From contig NC_062257.1 in the NCBI RefSeq assembly GCF_905475465.1, forward strand, positions 682,001 through 746,000: a stretch of DNA of 64,000 bases, in the 5' to 3' direction. The position numbers and the translations under genes were made by a program. Source of the DNA: Pieris napi. Taxonomy: Eukaryota; Arthropoda; Insecta; Lepidoptera; Pieridae. Below, piece by piece: positions 20,537-31,304 of this stretch; position 1 is the stretch's first letter; the number at the start of each line of letters is the position of its first letter. Under the pieces are notes generated by a model. It saw only the letters and a program-made list of their open reading frames with translations, was not told the origin of the DNA and ran no database searches.

Positions 20537-20829
20537 CACGGTATAATCTTAGCTTAAATTTGTCACATACTCACTGACTGATCATCAAAACTCTAAGGCA
20601 CTTCTATCAGGCAGAAGCTTCAGATTTAGAAAATTATTGTAAAAGGAGAAACTAAAACATTAAATCCGTTTATTTAAAACATTATTAATTGTAATATTGA
20701 TATGGTCACTGAGATGATGTTAATAATAATAATAAAGCCCGTTTTATTTCCAATCATGACAAAAACAAATATATACATATATATACAGCTTAGATTATTT
20801 TACATTTTTATACATCTTTTCTTCTTTTG

Positions 20830-21060
20830 CTTGTTATCCTATATCCTAGCTTCTTTCAGTACCGACGATCGGAACCCCTTCACGGGTAAAGGCCTCCTCC
20901 AGCTTTTTCCAACTGACTCTGTCTATGGCTCTCTTTCTCCATTCGTTTCCTGCTACCGCTTCTATTTCTTCTTTCCACCTTTTTTTTGGCGACTCCTTCT
21001 TTCTCTTGTTCCTTTCCATACAGTTGTCTTTGAAGTCCACCTATTATCTGTGTATCTTGC
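20830..21060 (-). pseudogene. Non-LTR retrotransposon C-terminal fragment
   Basis: The minus-strand frame reads RWKEEIEAVAGNEWRKRAID and RVSWKKLEEAFTREG, the typical C-terminus of RTE-type and related LINEs. Similar pieces are at 39800, 42300 and 58765. Confidence 0.6.
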
Positions 21061-21849
21061 TATATAGATGTTGTTAGGTCATCTAATACGTAATAACTTA
21101 AGACAGAAGTTCTTTGGATACATGGATCTCAACTTACGGTAGAAGAACTGCGTTGTGAGACTTGGTTATGCCAATCAAGGTTTATTATAATTAACCAAAC
21201 ATATTAAAAAAATCTTCCTACTAGAGTTTAAATCGACTTTTACAACTTTTGGAAAAAAATATTATTCTAATCATTATTATTTGCTTGAAAAATTATAATT
21301 AATATTAATAGCGTAATAATATATTTTAATGATGTGATGTAGTGATAAAATAATATAAGAATTGACTATAATGATATGATTTATAATGTAATATATGAAA
21401 TAAAAAGGAGCGCAATAGCATTATCGCTTTCGCATACCAGGCAACTGTGAGATGAAAAAATTAGATAAAATCAGCGCAAGAAGTGCAAAGCTACATATTA
21501 AGACATATACCTATATGTTGTTATGTAGACAAAACTATTGGAACAAAGCAAAACAATTAAAACATGTAAACAGTGAAAGGGACAATAATAAAAAAGGACA
21601 CATTGAAAGGATTTTATTTATTATGTTATGACATTTTTTTTGTAACATAAATGTTTTTCTAAATTGTCATATATTTTAGATAAAACGTATTCGTAGATTT
21701 TGTATTACGTATGATGTGGTAACTTGAATAAATAAATAAAAATGTTAAACGTTAAAATACAAATTCACATATTGTATGGGAACATTTCTACATTTTTAGT
21801 GGAACCTTATAGACACACCTTTTCTAAGAGTCGAGATTATGCATGGCCC
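21061..21849. other. Intergenic, no gene seen
   Basis: Very AT-rich. No repeat family or coding region could be supported. Confidence 0.4.
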
Positions 21850-22017
21850 TAAAGGCCGATTTACATTATCTTAGTGTTTAGGAGAGTGCTTTAGTACAAC
21901 TTGAAAGGCAAGTTCTTTAGCGTAGCGTTTACTAAAGCAAGTAGCGTTTACATGTTTCAACTAAAGTACTATCCTAAAGCACTCTCCTAAACACTAAGAT
22001 AATGTAAATCGGCCTTA
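21850..22017. mobile_element. MITE family F, second copy
   Basis: Practically identical to 10775-10943; the only clear difference is TTAGCGTAGCG against TTAGCCTAGCG. Full-length palindrome. Confidence 0.75.
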
Positions 22018-22203
22018 ACATGCCGTTCAGAAACAGATACAGAAATCTGAGGCCCTACAAAGGTTGTAGGGCCACTGATTTTTTTTTAATTGCTTGTTAG
22101 GAAGTCCGTGGTAATTTCATAAAGTATTATTTCGTAGTATGTATAATGAAAATGTATTACATAGCTATGACACATACATGTGTTTGACAATAAAATCTCG
22201 ATA

Positions 22204-22546
22204 TCTTTATATATATAAATTACGTGTCACGTTGTTTGTCCGCTATGGACTCCTAAACTACCGAACCGATATCAATCAAATTTGCACACCGTGTGTAGTT
22301 TGATCCAATTTAAAAGATAGGATAGCTTACATCTCAATTTATACCCGCAATATTATTTTATTGCAAAATATTTGTTTATTATTTGATAGTCACAATTCTA
22401 ACAGATGGCGCTGTGTTGAAAGTACCAACGTTTCACATAAGCTATCTACCTTTCACATAAGTTCTCCTACCGTTGCCCTTGAATAGTTTACTACTATGTA
22501 ATATAACAAAAACCTTAGCCACAGCAACGCTTGGCCGGTCTGCTAG
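22204..22546 (+). mobile_element. Helitron family 2
   Basis: Runs from TCTTTATATATATAAATTACG (after A) to GGCCGGTCTGCTAG (before T). The copy at 44033-44367 is very similar throughout. Confidence 0.7.
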
Positions 22547-22633
22547 TATTTGTATAAAAATCTCTCATTGATAGCGGACAGAAATAAAAAAACATTTTTG
22601 TATATAATTTAATAAAACATAATAAATATATAC

Positions 22634-23530
22634 CTATCTCTCTTTGTCGTCATCATTGCTAGATTTATCCGATCTAGAGTTTGTTACAACAGGACTGTTT
22701 ACAGGGAATGGAATAGGGTATGGTATAGGTACCACATTCTTGGAGCAGGAACAGCAGCAGTTGCATCCACAATTATCTCTCTCGTTGGCTATCAAGGCAA
22801 CCAACATGATGGGTAATATGGAGTTTAAAGAGTCTCCTCTGTCGAAAATGATGGGTGGGTGGTATGGATAAGGAGTTGGTAAAGCCTCTGGTGCCCGATT
22901 AGGTGACGCAGAAACCACAGTTATTTGAGGTGGATTCTGAGATGGTAAATTGATTTGCAAGTTCACGGGTAGAGAATCATAATCAATTGGAAACTGAGCT
23001 GGAGTTTCTTCTATAAATGCAGGTGGAGTGATTTGCAGATTTGCAGGCATAGGTGGTTCCTGAAGCCAATCTGATCTGTTCGCTTGCCAGGTCGCGGGTA
23101 TTGCTTGAATACCTGCGCTAGGTTGAACTTTGTATGGACTTTCTACAGCCTGAGATGTTGAAACCACATTGGATGGTGTCAGTCTAGGCGTGAATGTCAT
23201 CTGTAGTGGTGTATTGTAAAATGGATAACGCGAGGCTCTTAATGGTGTTGCAATGGGTTGATGACTTGGTGCTAGGGGTTTCCCAGTCACTACCGGCTCT
23301 TTAGATCTCTGGTTCGGGGACAGTTGGATCAAATTCAATGTTTTCGGCGTATCCTTGGATTCTGATAGTGATGGTTGGATGACTGGTAGCAAATCGGGTA
23401 GTACTCCATTTGCAGCAGCGACTGTTAAAAGCGTATTCATCAATTGAGACCTGGATGAACTAGAGTTGGGATCCCGATTTTTGTCAACTTGATTCGTTTG
23501 TCCCGCGCAGTTTTGACATTGAACTGCGCC
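22634..23530 (-). CDS. P5 exon 2: secreted proline-rich protein
   Basis: The largest member; this exon encodes 298 residues before TAG. It starts in phase 0 after TTTCTTTTTCCAG with GAVQCQNCAGQTNQ. A 180-residue spacer is rich in Pro, Ser, Gln and Asn, with loosely repeated ANLQITPP / VNLQINLP units. The C-terminal module is complete: YHPPIIFDRGDSLNS (from about residue 241), hydrophobic ILPIMLVALIA, CGCNCCCSC (about 272-280), VVPIPYPIPFPVNSPVV (about 284-300) and a charged tail (SNDDDKER). The signal peptide is on 24468-24521. The precursor is 316 residues. It defines the family consensus best. No known domain is recognised. Confidence 0.9.
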   Translation of the reverse strand, partial: GAVQCQNCAGQTNQVDKNRDPNSSSSRSQLMNTLLTVAAANGVLPDLLPVIQPSLSESKDTPKTLNLIQLSPNQRSKEPVVTGKPLAPSHQPIATPLRASRYPFYNTPLQMTFTPRLTPSNVVSTSQAVESPYKVQPSAGIQAIPATWQANRSDWLQEPPMPANLQITPPAFIEETPAQFPIDYDSLPVNLQINLPSQNPPQITVVSASPNRAPEALPTPYPYHPPIIFDRGDSLNSILPIMLVALIANERDNCGCNCCCSCSKNVVPIPYPIPFPVNSPVVTNSRSDKSSNDDDKER

Positions 23531-23924
23531 CTGGAAAAAGAAATAACATTAGTAGATTATACACAAATTACATCGCTAAAACATATTTTCAACAATTTTG
23601 GCTAATAGAATGGTGAAAGGCAGAGAGAGCAGAATGAACAGAGCAAATCGTTTGTGAAGAACATAGGCATCATATGAAAAGAGAAGGGATACCGTCTATC
23701 TAGAAGGAGATCCTTATCCAGTAGAAAAGCATGTCTTGCAATGAACTGTGAATATTGATAGAGACAGAGAAGATTTTTGAATCAAGAAAAGAAGTCTAAT
23801 AAGAGATACTTATAGTAAAACGTTTTTAAGTTTATCAGTACTGTAGGAGGTTCGATTCCTGTTTGCGAAGGTATTTGGCGTATTTGCTACAATGAAGAAT
23901 TTTATAACATCCTTGACTACGCCA

Positions 23925-24245
23925 ACATCGTCCAATTCAACAACTGTGTGATACATGTGCACCGAATGGCGGACGACAGAACCCCAAAACCCGGTAAACC
24001 AAGGCTGCGTTGGTGGGATGGAGTTAAGGACCTCGAAACAATAGGCGTTCCAAGTTGGACGCAAGAAGCACGAGATAGAATGCGATGACTTTCGCAGTCT
24101 TTTCCATAGGGGGCTGTACAGCCATTGATGTTGATGATGATGAAATTTATAGAAAAATATAACGTAATACATAAAAATTATAAGGGATGCAACGGGCGGC
24201 CTTATCGATAACAAGCGATCTCCTCCAGGCAACCCTAGTAAGGAA
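23925..24245 (+). repeat. LINE C-terminal debris and 3' tail in P5 intron
   Basis: The frame has HRMADDRTPKPGKPRLRWWDG and VPSWTQEARDRMR, a hallmark LINE C-terminus. The tail at 24165-24240 carries GATGCAACGGGCGGCCTTATCG in common with 15735 and 62690. Confidence 0.6.
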
Positions 24246-24467
24246 AACACAAAATAAAGAAAAAAATATAAATCTTATAAAAACAACCCTAATCTAAAAT
24301 AATCCAAAAATAAAACTAAAAAGTTAATCTCACGGATTCTTGAATTATTCCTTTTAACTCTAAAGGACAGATTGTTTTTTTAATCCAGTGTATATAGCAG
24401 ATACCAGATTTGAGATTAGTTAATATTACTTATCAATATATAAATCATAGTTTAAAAATATACTTAC

Positions 24468-24521
24468 ACTCCAAAAGATTAAACCGAGATACAATATTAT
24501 CCAATTGACCGAACAGCCCAT
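24468..24521 (-). CDS. P5 exon 1: signal peptide
   Basis: Eighteen codons, MGCSVNWIILYLGLIFWS, end at GTAAGTATA in phase 0 and join to GAVQCQNC. TATATAAG at 24550-24557 lies about 30 bases above a TTCAAA initiator-like site, so the leader may be only a few bases. An out-of-frame ATG at 24534 would be skipped if transcription starts there. Confidence 0.82.
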
Positions 24522-24549
24522 TTTGAACAGTCATATTGAATGCAATTTA

Positions 24550-24557
24550 CTTATATA
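24550..24557 (-). promoter_or_regulatory. TATA box of P5
   Basis: TATATAAG on the minus strand, 29-36 bases above the start codon. Several GATA-type sites (GGATAATC, GATTATC, AGATAAAT) lie within the next 150 bases. Confidence 0.5.
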
Positions 24558-24714
24558 ATAAATATATCAAAATATTTATCTTTAATTTACCATTGCGATA
24601 CTGATTTTATCGAAATTAAGAAAGTATTATGTAATATTAACAAATCGATTACAAAGAGCTACAAGATAATCACGATTATCCTTAACAAACACAACACTAG
24701 CGCTACAACCTTTT

Positions 24715-25300
24715 ATATCTAGGCCTCAGATTTTTATATATCTGTTTCATGATTTGTCAATTTAATCGGCTAGTAGGTGATCATTCTTCTGTGCCTGACA
24801 CGCCGTCGACTTTTTGGGTCTATGGCAAGCCGGTTTCCTCACGATGTTTTCCTTCACCGTTCGAGCGTGTGTTATATGTGTCACCGTAAAATTGTAAACA
24901 CCGTTAGATTGTAATCTATCTCGCGAGATTATAAACTGTCGAAATATTGTGAACCTCAACGAACTGCTTACAATTTAGCGTATTATTATTCGGTAGTTAT
25001 ATGAAATTGTTGGAAAGTAAAATTAATCTGTAATTGACCATAGAAGTTTGAATGATTACTAAGTTAGTGTAGTACAATCTACCGAATAGGTTCACAATCT
25101 TTCGACAGTTTATAATCTCGCGAGATAGATTACAATCTAACGGTGTTTACAATTTTACGTTAACATATGCGCACATAGACAGAAAGTCCATTGATGCACA
25201 GCCGGGGATCTAACCTCGACCTCATGAAACATAACTGGTCGCTTCAAGTTCCAGCAGAACCGTCAACTAAAGCCTCCGGTAAGTGTGTGCTTAGAACAAT
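24715..25300 (-). mobile_element. SINE type a split by a MITE
   Basis: The SINE runs from CTCAGATTTTTATATATCTG to the TTCGAGCG stretch near 24868. It resumes at 25168 with GCGCACATAGACAGAAAGTCC. The gap is exactly a family-C MITE. Confidence 0.65.
24871..25168. mobile_element. MITE family C inserted in a SINE
   Basis: Ends GTCACCGTAAAATTGTAAAC and GTTTACAATTTTACGTTAAC. It is younger than the SINE it interrupts. Confidence 0.7.
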
Positions 25301-25339
25301 GATAGGACACTAAAATACACTAAGAGTGTATTGTAAAAA

Positions 25340-25535
25340 GCCTAGTTAACATTTGCTCGAACGCTGAAGTAAAACATCGTGAGGAAACCGACATGTCTTA
25401 GACCCAAAAAGTCGACGGCGTGTCAGGCACTGAAGGTTGATCACCTACTTGCCTATTAGATTTAAAAATGATCATGGAACAGATTCAGAAATCAGAGGCC
25501 AAGACCTAAAGAGGTTGTAGCGCCACTGATTTATT
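25340..25535 (+). mobile_element. SINE type a, 3' part
   Basis: TTAACATTTGCTCGAACGCTG to GGTTGTAGCGCCACTG. The tRNA head is missing. Confidence 0.6.
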
Positions 25536-25589
25536 TATTTATAAAGCTGGGGCGGCCACACAGCTGGCAGAAAATAACAAACGGCACAA

Positions 25590-25870
25590 ATATAAGAGTC
25601 TTTCCTCCAACTTCGATTTTGTTCCCTTTGGAGTAGAGACTCTTGGGACGTGGGGTTCAAAGGCACAGGCCCTAATTAAAGTCTGGTAGATAGTACCGGT
25701 GACCCCAGAGCGGATCCTTTCCTCGCTCAACGAATAAGTATCGCAATACAGCGAGGAAATGCTGCCAGCGTTAAAGGTACACTGCCACAGGGACGAAACT
25801 TTTTAGATTTGTTTTAATATTCCTTTTAGTTATTTTTATTATTACTTTGTAGGTTAAGATAATTGTAAAT
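25590..25870 (+). repeat. LINE 3'-end, family J
   Basis: Well-kept copy: AAGAGTCTTTCCTCCAACTT, GTACCGGTGACCCCAGAGC, AGCGTTAAAGGTACACTGCC, then the TTTTTATTATTACTTTGTAGG tail. Confidence 0.55.
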
Positions 25871-26525
25871 AAAAATTATACGTATAATGTAATTCTTTGA
25901 ATAAGTTAATTTAAATAAAACAATTACGTACAAAAAGTAACTTATATAAAACTTATATACTGGTAGACTATACTAGTACTAGTACTATACTACTAGACTT
26001 AAACTGCTATACAAAATAAAAAAAAATTTATTCCTTAGATTAGGTTCTTTTGATTATTAATTATCTACTATGTGTTAACTGATGTTTCATTTAATTTGTT
26101 TATTAGTCTGTTGAAAAGAAGCTAGTTGTGGCCTATCATTTGAATTTTAATTCGAAGATTTTTGTTACAATATTTTGGTTTATAAAATAAATAAGACAAA
26201 TAATACAAAAGTGTTTTCAAGTAAAATAACAAACTCTAAATGTTGTTTTCTAAAAGACATTTTCTCATTCATCATAACTATTATAAAAAAAACATGAAAG
26301 TCTCACAAACAACAATATAATATAAAATTTTTGTATCCATATTGAGAATTATTAATATGCTTTCATTAAAACAAAGATTTATGAGCAAGCCCTTGACGAA
26401 AAAGGTTTTATTACCACAAATTACAATACGTAGGAGGGAACTTGAAAATGTTATGTACCAGACTTACATCATGTTGTCTATAAAATTTGATGACTCAAAG
26501 AAAGTACTACAGGTATTGTCGAAAA
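25871..26525. other. Intergenic, no gene seen
   Basis: AT-rich. A short palindromic tract built on TAGTACTAG sits at 25970-26000. A 70-codon frame at 26342 is Lys/Ile-rich and has no support. Confidence 0.4.
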
Positions 26526-26559
26526 ATAAATTACAGTTTACGGGAGGTTTTTAGGGAAT

Positions 26560-26935
26560 TTTACGGAAACGTCACGAAGATTTGCAGCGTTTTTGTCGAA
26601 GAAAAGGGAGAGGGCAATTGAGACCCATTGAGAGAGAGTGAGAAGGGCGAATTACCTTACAGAAATTCTATTTTTAAAATTAAAATTTCGTAAAGAGAAT
26701 TTATGAAATATTGGTATTTTATATTTAAGCAAAATAATTTATTGAAATCTCAAATGACGAATTGTTAATTAAAATGCCACGTGTTTTTAGTATCGAAGAA
26801 ATATCCCTCCCTCTATGTCTCGGAAATCTAAAGTTTTAGATTTGTATAAACATGAACAAGAGTTAAAAATTAGTTTGCCAAAGAAGTTTCACTTCTGACA
26901 TGTGTACTTTGTACACACGCACCTTTTTTTCTATA
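26560..26935. mobile_element. MITE-like repeat, family E
   Basis: Shared with 61680-62002: ACGTCACGAAGAT, GTTTTTGTC(G/A)AAGAAAAGGGAG and TTTCACTTCTG.CATGTGTACTTTGTAC. Ends resemble family D. Confidence 0.5.
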
Positions 26936-27581
26936 CAAATATATTTAATCTATAACCGTTTTCTATAAAAATAATAAATAATATAATTTGCATTAGTGCT
27001 CAATTTTTTTAGAAATCCTCCTCTCCAAAGTATTTATTTATTTATTAATTTCGTATTCCTACAAACAAAAACAATTATTCTAGATAAGATATAGCCAAAG
27101 AGGGAATTCATAATATAAACAAGAAGGTTCGATTATTTACGAAAGGAATAAATATTAAATACGCAACATCATGAGCACACGCTTTGGTCACAGAAAGAAA
27201 ATCCTATTTGGGCTTGGATGATGTAGGTACGTTTTATTACTACTACAAACATTTATATTATAAAAACATATATTCTTACCACCTTTAGCATGAAAATATG
27301 GTTGACAGCCACAGAACATTATCGCCATTTTATCGTTCATAAGGAGTAAACTCCAATCGTGCGTCGTAGCTGACACACACACACACTTTTTTTTCACAGA
27401 GGAAGTAAACATTCCGTTTCATTTATGGAAACTAGTTGGCATCAAAGACACCGCTGATAGACTGCTGGACGTTGTTATCTTATGAAGTTAAGATAATTTA
27501 TTATTATTGGGCCTCAGTGACTGATAGTTGATGTGACTCTCAACGCTGAGGTCATTAGATCATTAGATGTTTGGCAGGGCT

Positions 27582-27962
27582 ATTTTTGAAGTTATACTTC
27601 TTTAGGCGCGTTATGAAAAATTGATGAGAGTGAAATTTTACGATGCGCGCGCACCGTGACACAAAATTAACAGAATGAAGTTGCCCACGGAAGATGCTAC
27701 GGCATTGGACATTATTTAAAAATAACATTTGAATAATAATAAAATTTATGGTACACTTAATGTAAGAGAATAATAATAAATATTTATTTATTTAATTTTT
27801 CAAATGTAAACTGAACTTTATTGACTATAATGACTCCTTTTCTAGTCTTTGATTATTTAATTGTAATTAATTATTTGCATGCAATCAAAAACTATTTTTA
27901 ATAATGCCAAAGAAGTATAACTTCTAACGCGCGTACATAAGTAAGTACACGCACCCTTTTTT
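27582..27962. mobile_element. MITE family D
   Basis: Reverse-oriented relative to 7604. It holds the same interior (AAATTAACAGAATGAAGTTG) and ends in GCGCGTACATAAGTAAGTACACGC. Confidence 0.65.
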
Positions 27963-28144
27963 TTTTAATGGTGGCTCGCTAATTCTTGGAAGACGATACA
28001 TTTTGTTGAGTTTCGTTTTGACATACAAAAATCTAAATTTTGTTGTAGGTATTATATCGTTTATTTAAGCATGCAAATACAGGCTATAGCTAGGCTATTT
28101 TGTCACATTCGGTGTCGAGTTATAAGGCTTTTTAAGGAAATAGC

Positions 28145-28300
28145 AAAAAGGTTAGTCGACATCACAGGAGACCGAAGAGCTGGCAGCAGGACAAAGAATT
28201 AGTCTAGCTATTCAAAGGGGAGAACGCTGCTGATCTTCGGAATCTTGCCTAAAGGAATATATTTTAGTTATCATATTTTAAGGTTATTTATCGTTTTTTC
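28145..28300 (+). repeat. LINE C-terminal fragment (TGDRRAGS family)
   Basis: Encodes DITGDRRAGS, an intervening QRISLAIQ-like stretch and a final LPKG segment. The same piece is at 47105-47235 and, partly, at 60875-60970. Only the extreme C-terminus is present. Confidence 0.5.
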
Positions 28301-28388
28301 TTATATGAATTTATGTTAGCTGTATTACTATTTAATATTGTATAAAATATTTATTGTATTACTTTGTATACGTTAATTATATTCGATA

Positions 28389-28934
28389 CTAGCTGACCTG
28401 GCTAACTTCGTTCCGCCCTACAACCTTATAATATCGTTGTTACTTTAATTTAACTTATTTTAGGATTTCATTAATGTTAAGTATTACATTAATACAACTT
28501 TTTTGCAAATACAGAAATGTTTTATTGCTTGCCATTTCGAAAGAAGAATGGCAGTTTTACACATTAGGCATCTTCTCTATAGCGTCAATATGGCGATACT
28601 GCATGTTAAGCACTTTCTGATATCCAACATCTTTCGATCAGGATCAAAGCATGGTTATGCATCTCCTCATTCACCTCAAGATCGGAATTTCTTGAACTGA
28701 CACGAATTCGACGTAAAATGATGCGTAGTTTTGTCAACAGATGGCACCATATGGTTTTTGCATTCGTAAAATTAATTAATTAATTGTTATTCGATAACTT
28801 ATCCGATATTTTATTGCTTATTCTGCTATTCGGGACGGAAACAAATCCAACAAATCAAAAACCATGGCAATCGGTCCAGCCGTTCTCGAGTTATAAGTGT
28901 TGTAACAAACCCGACTTTCTTTTATATATATAGA
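28389..28934 (-). mobile_element. Helitron family 3
   Basis: Left end CTAGCTGACCTGGCTAACTTCG and right end near TTTATATATATAGAT, flanked by T as expected. A close copy is at 58202-58758. Confidence 0.65.
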
Positions 28935-29043
28935 TATAAGAAGATCATGTACCTAGATCAAAAAAATATTGACGCATGGTGACATAAAAATCAATGTAGG
29001 AGATATTCGAAATTTTCCATTTGATGCCCGGTTTTGTAAATCA

Positions 29044-29505
29044 TCAAAAACACTGTCATTAAATTCGCGTGTCACACAGTTATTAACCAAACCCCACCCA
29101 AAATGCTTGACCGATTTTTATGTTTTTTAAATATATCAGTATATCCGTCGTAATTTGATACCTATAACTTTTTATATAATTTCCTTATAGCGTTTAAAAC
29201 CACTCTTTTACCATCATTTAACACCGATATTAGCAATAATCCAGGCTCCAGCCCCTCGCCGGTAGCTAATATATATATATCTATTATATAATAGATATTT
29301 TAAAGGCATTTTTTACACCTTGGGTAACATTATTGTAGTTTTAGTAGAGATCCTTATTAAGATCCTTTTTTCTTGCAATCAAAGTATATAATTTAGCATT
29401 CAAATGGCGAAAGAATTTTTAAAATCGGTCCAGTACTTTTTGGGCCAATTCGTTACAAACATACTTATAAATCTTTCCTCTTTATAATATTAGTATAGAT
29501 AAATG
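29044..29505 (-). mobile_element. Two Helitron-like fragments
   Basis: 29044-29275 has AAATTCGCGTGTCACACAG at one end and GCCGGTAGCTAAT at the other. 29276-29505 ends with the CTTTATAATATTAGTATAG motif seen at the left window edge. Confidence 0.4.
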
Positions 29506-29814
29506 ATATTACAAAAAGAGACAAAGAAAAACCTAGTCTTTTATACGCCGTGTTTTTGCTTTGAGTGGAGAACAAGAGCACCTCAGACGTGAAGTTTTTA
29601 TTCAACTCACGCATAAATATACATTTTTATATGTTCATTTAACCCGGAAACTTTAACCGCAATACCATATTGGATAATGCACGATTACAAAGTGTTTATC
29701 ACAATTATTTATTTTAATTTATATAGCCGAATGCTATTAAGTTCATTTTTATAAAAATAATTTTTTTTATTTTTATTTTTTATTAAAATTATTTTTTTTT
29801 ATCTAAAAACTAAA

Positions 29815-29980
29815 AAAAAATTAGGGGTGGACTACCCTTAACATTTAGGGGGATGAAAAATAGATGTTGTCCGATTCTCAGTTATACCCAATATGCACAC
29901 AAAATTTCATGAGAATCGGTCAAGCCGTTTCGGAGGAGTTTAACCACAAACACCGCGACACGAGAATTTTATATATTAGA
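29815..29980 (-). mobile_element. Helitron family 1, 5' half
   Basis: From TTAGGGGTGGACTACCC to CACGAGAATTTTATATATTAGA. It closely matches the same part of the copy at 51176-51494. Confidence 0.6.
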
Positions 29981-29989
29981 TAAAACAGC

Positions 29990-30225
29990 GTGCTACTCTC
30001 ATCCCTGAGGTCGTAGGTTCAATCCCAATGGACTTGCATGTGTGCATTTTACATTCGCTCGAACGGTGAAGGAAAACATCGTAAGGAGTCCGGCTTGCCT
30101 TGCCAAAAAGTGGACGGCGTATAACAGGCACAGCAGGCTGATTAATTATCTATTAGATTGACAAATGAGCGTAAAACAGACACAGAAATCTTGGACCTGA
30201 AAAGATTGTAGCGGCAACTGCTGTT
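29990..30225 (+). mobile_element. SINE type a
   Basis: GTGCTACTCTCATCCCTGAGG to GATTGTAGCGGCAACTG. The B-box is degenerate (GTTCAATCCC). Confidence 0.6.
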
Positions 30226-30329
30226 CTCTTTATCTTTCTTCTTCCTTTTGCGTTTATTGTACGGGCACCAGTTTAAAAGTCTATTTCCACTTAAGTTAAT
30301 TATTAGTTTCATCATCGTTATTAAGGAGC

Positions 30330-30620
30330 AGTGTTGGCCTAGTGGCTTCAGCGTGCGACTCTCAAACCTAAGGTCCTAGGTTCGATCCCCTGCTTTGCAC
30401 CAATGGACTGTATATGTGCACATTTAACATTCGCTCGGAGAATGAAAACATAGTGATGAAACCAACATGTCTTAGACCCAAACAGTCGACGGCGTGTCAG
30501 GCACTGGAGGCTGATTACCTACTTGCCTATTAGGTTTTAAAATGATCATGAAAGAAATTCAGAAATCTGAGGCCAAGTCCTAAAGAGGTTGTAGCGCCAC
30601 TGATTTATTTTATTTTTATC
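30330..30620 (+). mobile_element. SINE type a, near full length
   Basis: Head CAGTGTTGGCCTAGTGGC (A-box) and GGTTCGATCCCC (B-box), tail GGTTGTAGCGCCACTGATTT. Confidence 0.7.
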
Positions 30621-30649
30621 GTAATTCTGCCCGAAGACGAATATCGTAA

Positions 30650-31063
30650 GGGGGCGTCCATAAATTACGTGAGGTGTTTCTTTAAATTTTCTGTACCTCC
30701 CCCTCCTCCTGGTGAGATGTCGTGAGATTTTATTCAACCCCATCCCCCAATCTCACGTGAGATTTCAAGATGTGGATTTCTTACGTAAACGCGTTGGATT
30801 GTTATTGAAAAAAGAAAAAAAATGCTTCGACTATTCACGACTAAAACAAAATAAGTGAAATGTTGAGCGTTTAGGTATGGAGTTAGTGGGAAGTTGCAGA
30901 GATGGCCTTTAGGGTCAACCGTTTTCCAAATTTTTTTTTTCAAATAGAAAAAAAATTGCGTGATATTTGCCGAGACCCCCTCTCTCTCCAAAGTAAGATT
31001 AAATGAGATTTGACTCGACCCCCTCCATCCCTTAAACACCTCACATAATTTATGGACGCCCCC
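30650..31063. mobile_element. MITE family A
   Basis: GGGGGCGTCCATAAATTACG to ATGGACGCCCCC, flanked on both sides by TAA. Best-defined copy of the family. Confidence 0.78.
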
Positions 31064-31277
31064 TAAGTTACAGAGTACCAATGCAGGCGTATATATCGTA
31101 TTACGCTGGGTTATTGCCCTAACAGGTGTTTGGCTGTTATCTATGGTACACGTCTTATCTATTATTGTGAAAGCGACAGTCATAATTAGGCAACGTGTGT
31201 ACGTGCTAATCGTGAAGTGACGTGTTCAATTGCATTTCTTTGGAGATGAATATTATTGGAGGATATTGGCCAATTTA

Positions 31278-31304
31278 ATGGAAAATGCTGAGGACAGGAC
31301 TGAG
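31278..31304 (+). CDS. Candidate 5' coding exon of the PP2A B'' gene
   Basis: ATG followed by eight codons (MENAEDRTE) and a strong donor, GAG|GTAAGC, in phase 0, the phase required by the next known exon at 42555. The region lies outside any repeat, directly right of a MITE. Nothing but phase, strand and position links it to PPP2R3, so it may equally be chance. Confidence 0.2.
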
